Under the pieces are notes generated by a model that saw only the letters and a program-made list of their open reading frames with translations, was not told where the DNA came from and did not search any database. The position numbers and the translations under genes were made by a program. Below are positions 57,826 to 64,000 of a stretch of DNA of 64,000 bases, piece after piece; within the stretch, counting starts at the first letter, position 1; the number at the start of each line of letters is the position of its first letter. Source of the stretch: Datisca glomerata (taxonomy: Eukaryota > Streptophyta > Magnoliopsida > Cucurbitales > Datiscaceae); the NCBI GenBank assembly GCA_003255025.1, contig QANY01007347.1, forward strand, positions 434,001 through 498,000, written 5' to 3'.

Positions 57826-58140
57826 TTTTTCTAGGTTAAATCTAGGTAGAAGTTCTAAATTAATCATACGTTGTAAGGAACGAAAGTTAACATGACATAA
57901 TCTAGCATGCCAAATATTAGAAAGTTTAGCGATATAAACAGAAGAAGCAGCAGAATTATCATTAATAATTGCAGGGGTTACTGTAGACACATTAAGTTTA
58001 AAAAGACCATCAAAACTATAACCCTTCCCAACAAACATCCCTCCCTTAGTCAGAATAAACTTGCCAGCATCAAAGACAAGCTTAAATCCACTTTTACATA
58101 AAAGAGATCCTGAAACCAAATTTCTACGAATTTCAGGCAC
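57823..58140 (-). pseudogene. Copia protease end and GAG-pre-integrase
   Basis: The frame reads MPEIRRNLVSGSLLCKSGFK, DAGKFILTKGGMFVGKGY, LFKLNVSTV and IWHARLCHVNFRSLQRM, the standard copia order before the integrase. The zinc-binding H-x-R-x-x-H motif is kept (HARLCHVN). A stop at about 57823 separates it from the integrase. Confidence 0.85.
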
Positions 58141-58174
58141 ATGCAGGACGTATAGGAGAGTCCGGATGTGAATT

Positions 58175-59238
58175 TCAGCACAACCTTTCCCTTTCCCTTA
58201 ACAGCAACTTCTGAGGCGTTCCCCATATAGAGACCTCATCTTTATCAGCCTTAGCATAAGTTGAAAAGATGGTTCGGTCACTGCACACGTGCTTCGTAGC
58301 ACCAGTGTCGACCCACCATTCCTTGGCGTCAGTTACCATACAGATCTCAAAAATCATTGCACAGAGATCATCTATCTTTATCATATTTGCTTGGTTCATT
58401 TTTCCGTTGTTACGGATTTGGTTATTATCGTTTTGATCTTTCTTAAACTGGCAGTCATTTGCCCTATGTCCAGCTTTACCACACACCCAGCTACTGCCCT
58501 TAATGCGTTTATCTGAATTACCTTTTTGAGCATTGCTCGTCGATGTCTTCCTTTTCTTGTCCGGTGGATTGGATTTGTTTCCTTCTACCACATTAGCTTT
58601 CATTCCGTAGGTTGCCCACATCGATTTCTTTTCATTTTTTCGGTTGTCCTCATTTATCCTCAACCAAACAATCAGATCCTCCATGCTGAGCTCTTTACGT
58701 TTGTGCTTCAGATAATTTTTGAAGTCCTTCCATGACAGCGGCAGCTTCTCGATGATGGACGCGACTTGGAACGGTTCATTCACGATCATCCCCTTGACCT
58801 TCATGTTGTTGAAGATGATCTGCAACTCCTCCACTTGACTGATTACCATATTCTTATCATCCATCTCGTATTCAGGGATTTCCCGATGATAAATTTCTTC
58901 GTCCCGGCATCCTCGATTTCGTATTTCTTTTCTAAGGCTTGCCACAATTCCTTTGCCGCCTTGAATGACGAGTAGACGTTGTAGAGGGTGTCTACCAAAC
59001 CGTTCAATATATAGTTTCGGCAAAGGAAATCTGAATGGATCCACGCTTCCCGTGCAGATGCTAGTTCCTTCGATTGTCTTTCCATCGGTGCAGGAGAAAT
59101 ATCGTCCGTCAGAAGATGTGCTAGATTGAGAATGGTCAGATAGAAGATCATCTTTTGTTGCCATTGTTTGAAGTCGTCCCCTTTGAATTTTTCTGGTCTC
59201 TCAGCGTGCAGAGTTTTGATTCCAGCAGATTGTTCCAT
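58175..59238 (-). pseudogene. Copia gag and protease
   Basis: Gag starts at the ATG 59238, only 17 bases inside the 5' LTR: MEQSAGIKTLHAERPEKF, then GDDFKQWQQKMIFYL, a copia UBN2-type gag. A frameshift near 58880 moves to a frame with ISQVEELQIIFNNM, SIIEKLPLSWKDFKNYL and WLRINEDNR. The zinc knuckle reads SWVCGKAGHRANDC, its first Cys lost. The protease follows with WWVDTGATKHVCSD, the intact D-T-G motif. Another frameshift lies near 58215. Confidence 0.88.
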
Positions 59239-59255
59239 AATTATTGTCTTTAGAT

Positions 59256-59968
59256 TGTTGTGTGTAGAGATGGAACAAGATGCTTTCATTAACCAACGAT
59301 TACAAAGAAATATGGAACGATTACAATGTAGATGCAACAAAAATGATTACAATGTAAATGCAACAGAAATGATTACCGCAAAATTTATCAAATCGAATAA
59401 ACAAGATTAAACGAAAAATGATTACAGCAAAATTAAAACTGAAAATATGATGTAGATCGAGGATTGCTCGAAAGCAATGTCCTAAAAACAATAATCGTCC
59501 TCCACAGGGTGTTTGGAGACTACGACGAATCATCTCTGCAGGATACAATGATTTAAGCTAGAGTACAGCCACCGATTACTCTAACCCTCACAAAACTCCT
59601 TTTGTATTTCTCTCAATATGCATGATGCCTTTTGATTGAGTGTTGTCGTGTTCTATCAAGCGAAGCTAATGCCCTATTCTTATATAACATTTAAGGCTTG
59701 GAGAGAAAGCCAAACGTGTAGATAAATTAGAATGAGATTTTTGATGATATTGTGGGATAATGGAGATATTTTAATTATCTTCTGCAAATAATTACAGATT
59801 ATGTTTGGAGATATTTCTTCCTCTCCAAATAAATCAAAGAAAATTTATCCAAAAAGTAAATCTTTGAGGACGGCGGCGGCATGCACGTGTGAAGGAAAGA
59901 CCACGTGCCATCTAGGTTCTCTCTTCCTCACAAAATGTGGGGTGCCTCTTGGGGCTTACCCCAAGACA
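59256..59968 (-). repeat. Copia 5' LTR, 713 bases
   Basis: On the minus strand it begins TGTCTTGGGGTAAGCC and ends CTACACACAACA. It aligns end to end with the LTR at 55515-56231. Differences include a local duplication of an AATGTAAATGCAACA-type motif near 59335-59365 and another sequence in the CG-rich patch near 59870-59890. A CTTATATAA-type TATA motif lies near 59680. Confidence 0.9.
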
Positions 59969-60246
59969 TGAGTGTTGGGTTTATTAATCAAATATTCTAT
60001 CCTTGAGTTTTCAATGTGGGACAAATTCTCCCTCTATTTGACATTACACACTTTCATTCACTTTTCATTGTTTCTTTGATTTTTCTTTTCTTCTTCTTTT
60101 CTCTCCAACAGAACATGCATAAGAGGGATGAAAGTCGTGAAAGGGTGAGAGAAAAGGACCACCTTTCCGACGCGACCTGCAGTTTTGAGTGACACCCACC
60201 TCCTCCGATCTATGATTGTGGTGGTAGTTCTCTCTATCTGGTTAGA

Positions 60247-60282
<36 letters not shown>

Positions 60283-60415
60283 GAGGAGACAGAGACGAGA
60301 GACAAAGGGAGTAGATCAAGAGAATGAAGAGGTTTCTGAAAGGGCGCCTTTTGTGTTTTCCTTCAATTCCCCGTTCAATTGTTTTGGCTTTTTCACACGC
60401 TAACGCTAATTTTAT
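59969..60415. other. CACTA element 2 interior, right part
   Basis: No KH-gene sequence was recognised on this side of the copia. A GA microsatellite at 60251-60280 and GC-richer DNA around 60120-60240 could be a captured 5' untranslated exon read on the minus strand (CT-rich leader), which is inference only. Confidence 0.4.
60251..60280 (+). repeat. GA microsatellite
   Basis: About 14 GA dinucleotides in a row. It is inside CACTA element 2. Confidence 0.95.
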
Positions 60416-60419
60416 GTCT

Positions 60420-60632
60420 CCGTGACGGTTATTAGATAAACCGTCACCATAGTTTATAAGAACCGTCGTAATACTATCACGTTAATTAGCTCTATTGCGA
60501 CGGTTATATCAAACCGTCACGATAAATCAATCAATTGTGAAGGTTTGTCAAACCGTCGCATTAGAACTCTCAAGTTCACTTTTTAGCGGCGATAGGTGAA
60601 ACCGTCGCTATAAAACCATCGCGATAGACTTA
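60420..60632. repeat. Right subterminal repeats of CACTA element 2
   Basis: About six GACGGTT ... AAACCGTC pairs occur, for example around 60424, 60498 and 60585, matching those at the left end. They stop at the right terminus. Confidence 0.8.
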
Positions 60633-60902
60633 TTTTCTTGTAGTGAGAATACTTCAAATAAATAAACTAGTCCTAAACTAATAATTAAGAACCACATTTA
60701 TTAATCCTTACCTTTTCATAAAAAACCTTAAAAATTAATAAATATTTTATTTGAAAAGGACCGAATCAATATATGTTTTTTCTTGTTTTCTTTTGCTTTT
60801 TTTATCAATCATCTACATGACTTGGACCTACATGACTTGGACAAATTGTTCGCCATTGATAATAAAAATGAAAGCTTAAAACAGAGACAGAGCCATGTTG
60901 GG

Positions 60903-61103
60903 CTATTCAGAGATAAGAGACAAAAGGGTATTAATGGTAGAAGCCGGAACTGGTTTGAAGCTGGAGGAAGATGTGAGCATCTTGTTGTTGTTGGAGAAGA
61001 GAGATGATGAAGTATTGAGAATGATATAAACCAAAGCTTGAATTATTACAAACATTCCCATCTTCATCAGAATTTCCTCTACTGAGCTGTCTAAACAACC
61101 CAT
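60903..61103 (-). CDS. Small membrane protein of unknown function, 66 residues
   Basis: An ATG at 61103 opens MGCLDSSVEEILMKMGMFVI, continuing IQALVYIILNTSSSLFSNNN and ending NTLLSLISE with a TAG. Residues about 15-30 form one hydrophobic helix, and a Ser-rich basic tail follows. The pattern (short N-terminus, MFVIIQALVYIIL helix, S-S-x-x-F, then a basic Ser-rich tail) resembles a family of short plant proteins of unknown function. A TATA box (TATATAAAT, 61171-61163) lies 60 bases upstream and the leader has no ATG. It lies about 255 bases outside CACTA element 2. Moderately sure it is real. Confidence 0.6.
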   Translation of the reverse strand: MGCLDSSVEEILMKMGMFVIIQALVYIILNTSSSLFSNNNKMLTSSSSFKPVPASTINTLLSLISE

Positions 61104-61162
61104 TTATTTTTAGATTGTCTTTTGAATTTTGGGTAGAAGCTAGAAATGCTAATTGTGAGAGA

Positions 61163-61171
61163 ATTTATATA
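61163..61171 (-). promoter_or_regulatory. TATA box of the small membrane protein gene
   Basis: TATATAAAT on the minus strand, 60 bases upstream of the ATG at 61103, in a context (CTATATAAATTCTCTCAC) typical of plant core promoters. Confidence 0.6.
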
Positions 61172-61199
61172 GAAATTGGATCATGAAAATACAGCAAGG

Positions 61200-61715
61200 T
61201 CTTTGAGGTTTGAAATAAGCCTTGAAGTTGGTTGTTTTTTGACTGCACGCAATTCTAGTTGGCCTAGAGTATGTCACTCACCTTTTTAAGTCAGTTACAC
61301 TTAAAACTCTAATATATAACAAAGTGATAATCTAATTAAATCATTAACTAGGAGAGGACAACGTGGTCTTCACAAGATTCCTTTCTGGTTCACATATTTA
61401 CTCGATTGTAAGAATTTTAAAGTCGACAGTGACCTAAAAGGAAGCCTATATTAACCCCATCTTGATGAGTCGTCTTGAATTTCTCTCATTCTTCTTCTTG
61501 TTCATATTTCACCCTACAATGTAAAATAACATCATGTAACACCTTGAAAACTGACTGTGATTACTTTGGTAATTTTTAAAATAGCGCGGAAGTTAGGTCA
61601 ATATTTTTTTATTTAAAAAATGATTCATGATTTGTGGCGTTTAATTAAACAACACATTTGTTAGAGAAACACTCAAAACACGTTTTAAGATAAAGGTTTT
61701 TCTTTAAAATTTCTT
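61200..61715. other. Intergenic, nothing recognised
   Basis: Upstream region of the small gene, then AT-rich DNA. No element was recognised. Confidence 0.4.
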
Positions 61716-61719
61716 TATT

Positions 61720-61960
61720 CTATTGCTCATTCAATTCTGATTTCGTAGTCGGGCTTCCAATTTCAACCGAAACTACTGTTTCCGTTCCATATGCCAGAGC
61801 GAAATGTGTTTTGCCTATTGCCTCTTTGAGAGTAGTTCTGTACGCCCATAATATTATTAGTAATTCCTCTACCCATTTTCTTTTGACTGATTCTAACTGT
61901 CTCTTCATGCTTTCGAGTATTATGCGGTTTGACCTTTTGGTTTGCCCGCTCCCTTCTTTA
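61720..61960 (-). pseudogene. Tat-type gypsy integrase fragment
   Basis: On the minus strand the frame reads SGQTKRSNRIILESMKRQL, then KRKWVEELLIILWAYRTT, KTHFALAYGTETVVSVEIG and SPTTKS. This is the late core of Tat integrases (W-EEL---LWAYRTT, TPF-L-YG-EAV-PVEI). Nothing else of the element is nearby. The visible part has no stop. Confidence 0.85.
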
Positions 61961-61964
61961 AATC

Positions 61965-64000
61965 AGAAATTCATTGAAAAATTTATTAAGCCCAAATAAT
62001 ATTTCAAAGATCTTTCGTAAATAATAAATTAAAATCAAATTTTAAATAGTAAATTGCTCAACTTAATTTCTCATCTCCTGTCAGAACGTCTAACCAGACT
62101 ATTCACATTCGTCACCATTATTCATCATCTAAAAAATTTAATATAAAATGAGGTGAGTATGAAATATACTAAGTATTATACAGATATAAGAATAAAACGT
62201 GTGAATCTAAACTTAAACATTTAAATTGAACAAATAAAATAAGGGTAACAAAAGTTTACCGAAATGTGTGACTTTCTCCAAAACTAAATGATTAAGGCTT
62301 CTCCCTTCAATAAATAAGGTTTTTAAGAGGTTAGAGAGGAAAATTTCGTTCTATGAAGAGATGAAAATAGGGTTGCCTCCCAAAATGAGAGATTACAGTA
62401 AATAAGGTAAAATAATCACAACCTTATAAATACCAAGCATCATTTAGGTTTAGATAATATAATAACATAATTTCTTTTAAAATCAGCTTTTAGATTCTAA
62501 AATAACTTCTAAGACTTATCACTCCTATATTTCCTTTAATAAGATTTTGATTTTGCTAAAAAAGTAAGACAACCTACAAACTTACAAAATTACCTAATAA
62601 TCACATTTATAGAAATTGTACAAATGCAATTTAATGTCCAACGGCAATGACCATCATAGAAAGTTTCACATCTTGAAAAATCATTACTAACAATCACAAT
62701 AATTTAATTAGATCTTTTCAAGCATAAAATAAAAGTGTCTTAATAATTCAATAAAACAATAAAGAATTGAACTCATAATGAAATGCAAGGTTAGTGGTAA
62801 TGTTACATTGTACCACAGCCCTTATTTATACTACAAATGAACCATGGGGTGAGCACATACTCCTACGTGTAAATAGTTTTAACGTGGATATTTAAAATTA
62901 GACAATTGATGTTACATTGATAAAATGTTGGAGACTAAAATGTAGAAGTTTGTTCGTGAGAGATTAAAGTATAAATAAACTAAAAGGTCATATGAGCGCC
63001 ATTAATAGTTTTTATCCTTATTTTAGCCGTCCAAGAAAAATTTTCAACAGGGAATATTTTTCAGTGCTACTGGAGCACTGATAACTCAGTACTCATGTCA
63101 TCAATATGTCCACATGTATTAAAGTATAACTTTTATTCATATTTTAAGCAAAAAAGAATGGATTGACTCTTAATAAATTTTCAAAAGAAATCAACTAGTA
63201 TGAAAAATAGTAAATTTTCAGTACTTCAAGAATAATAAAAAATATTTCTGTTCGACAAAGAGCAAGAGTGAGAGAAATCTCTCTTCCTATTCCTCTTTCT
63301 CATATATCATTGTGATTGAATTATTAAAAAATTTCTTGGATTGAATCATTAAAAAAAATCTTGGATATATAACACGACTTAATTTCAAATTTTTTAAAAC
63401 TATAGGATTAAATTGGCAGAAAAATTATGTAGGGTGTTACTGCAATATCACTTAAATTGCTTTTTAGTTCACATTTCAAATACAAAGCATAGATATGGGC
63501 TTTAATTTTATATGTTTTGAGATTTAATCCTCACAAATTCCCATTTCTTTTTTAACAGAAAAGTACACATGCTTGTAAGAAAGTGAACAACGATTTCATT
63601 ATGAATAATTTGTTTTTTTAGAAGTTTACTTTTTCAGAGAGTTATTGTGAATCAATTAATTCCATGAGTAATTCAATCATCACTCATTCTGATTTTTATC
63701 ACAAATAATTTTATTAAAATAAGTAATTACTCATCAACATATCTTTTTATTTTATTTTTCTAATAATTGGTTTTTTAAATTAGAAATTAGAGTCACAAAG
63801 AAAAATTAAATACTCAAAGAAATTTAACCAATACCAATAGCATTGGAAGCCAAAGGTATATGACATTGCCAAAAAGAAAGACATGAGATAAAGCAAAATC
63901 CTAAAGTTCCCATAAAAAGCTAAATGTAAAGAGGACTCTTGGAAGCCAAGAAAACAGAAAGTGACTAACGGCTTTGGTTTCTTGCCCTTGAAGATTCACC
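61965..64000. other. AT-rich intergenic DNA
   Basis: No coding, RNA or transposon feature was supported on either strand. Confidence 0.5.

Larger units (their letters stand above)
55515..59968 (-). mobile_element. Ty1/copia element with two LTRs, nested in CACTA element 2
   Basis: Two similar LTRs (59256-59968 and 55515-56231) enclose minus-strand gag, protease, integrase and the first half of RT. RT breaks off and runs straight into the 3' LTR, so the second half of RT and the RNase H are deleted. The outer 5-base flanks differ (TGAGT at the right, GAACA at the left, plus strand), so no target duplication is seen. Confidence 0.88.
53219..60645. mobile_element. CACTA-type transposon carrying KH-gene fragments and a nested copia
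   Basis: The left end reads CACCACAAGAAAACAA from 53219; the right end, read inward from 60645, is CACTACAAGAAAATAA. They differ at two of 16 positions. Both ends are flanked by the direct triplet AGA (53216-53218 and 60646-60648), the CACTA target-site size. Both subterminal regions (53270-53570 and 60420-60630) are packed with GACGGTTT/AAACCGTC motifs in both directions. No transposase was found. The interior holds a KH-domain gene fragment (54343-55514) and a copia element (55515-59968). Confidence 0.85.

Noticed and set aside
61720..61960. Part of the inverted Tat fragment at 50240-51975 split by CACTA element 2
   Set aside because: In minus-strand order integrase should lie below 50240, not above 51975, so it must come from another copy.
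1..64000. tRNA, rRNA or organelle-derived inserts
   Set aside because: No tRNA arm patterns, rRNA-like blocks or recognisable plastid or mitochondrial genes were noticed by eye. A covariance-model search would be decisive.

Overview
The window is a piece of nuclear genome from a flowering plant, probably a eudicot. It is AT-rich and gene-poor, its one clear host gene has eight short exons, and most of the rest is layered transposable elements. The species cannot be fixed from sequence alone. Only one conserved host gene is intact: an eight-exon minus-strand gene at 4507-8579 for GPI mannosyltransferase 2 (PIG-V). Its exon phases close to about 490-496 residues without a stop. A second likely real gene is a 66-residue membrane-protein ORF at 60903-61103 (minus) with a TATA box upstream.

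Layout. 1-4500: AT-rich DNA with one LINE reverse-transcriptase remnant. 4507-8579: PIGV. 8715-9240: rearranged LINE tail. 9225-14120: decayed Ty3/gypsy sequence in which a pol C-terminus, one LTR, a primer-binding site, gag, protease, RT and RNase H follow each other, with no integrase. 14150-16160: minus-strand L1-type LINE with a large internal deletion. 16614-16883: orphan exon of a cytochrome b561 gene. 17900-20000: two oppositely oriented arrays of a hairpin repeat around the 5' end of a Sirevirus-like copia element. 20192-24221: a CACTA transposon with 3-bp target duplications that carries exon fragments of an unidentified membrane-protein gene. 24235-24810: Mutator-like transposase remnant. 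26200-27000: LTR-like sequence. 27640-34907: Sirevirus-like Ty1/copia element with an additional env-position ORF, several polypurine tracts and a 3' LTR. 36232-36453: copia tail. 42120-49260: decayed Tat-lineage Ty3/gypsy element with an archaeal-type second RNase H, two tandem arrays and an antisense ORF. 50240-51970: a second Tat fragment, inverted. 53219-60645: a second CACTA element (TSD AGA) containing intron-bearing fragments of a KH-domain RNA-binding protein gene and a nested copia element with two LTRs. 61720-61960: Tat integrase scrap.

No retroelement here looks able to move; all show stops, frameshifts or missing domains. The main interest is the pair of gene-fragment-carrying (Pack-type) CACTA elements, the tandem and hairpin arrays, the Sirevirus extra ORF and regulatory motifs, and the antisense ORF of the Tat element. 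Apart from the features listed, the AT-rich stretches showed nothing I could recognise.
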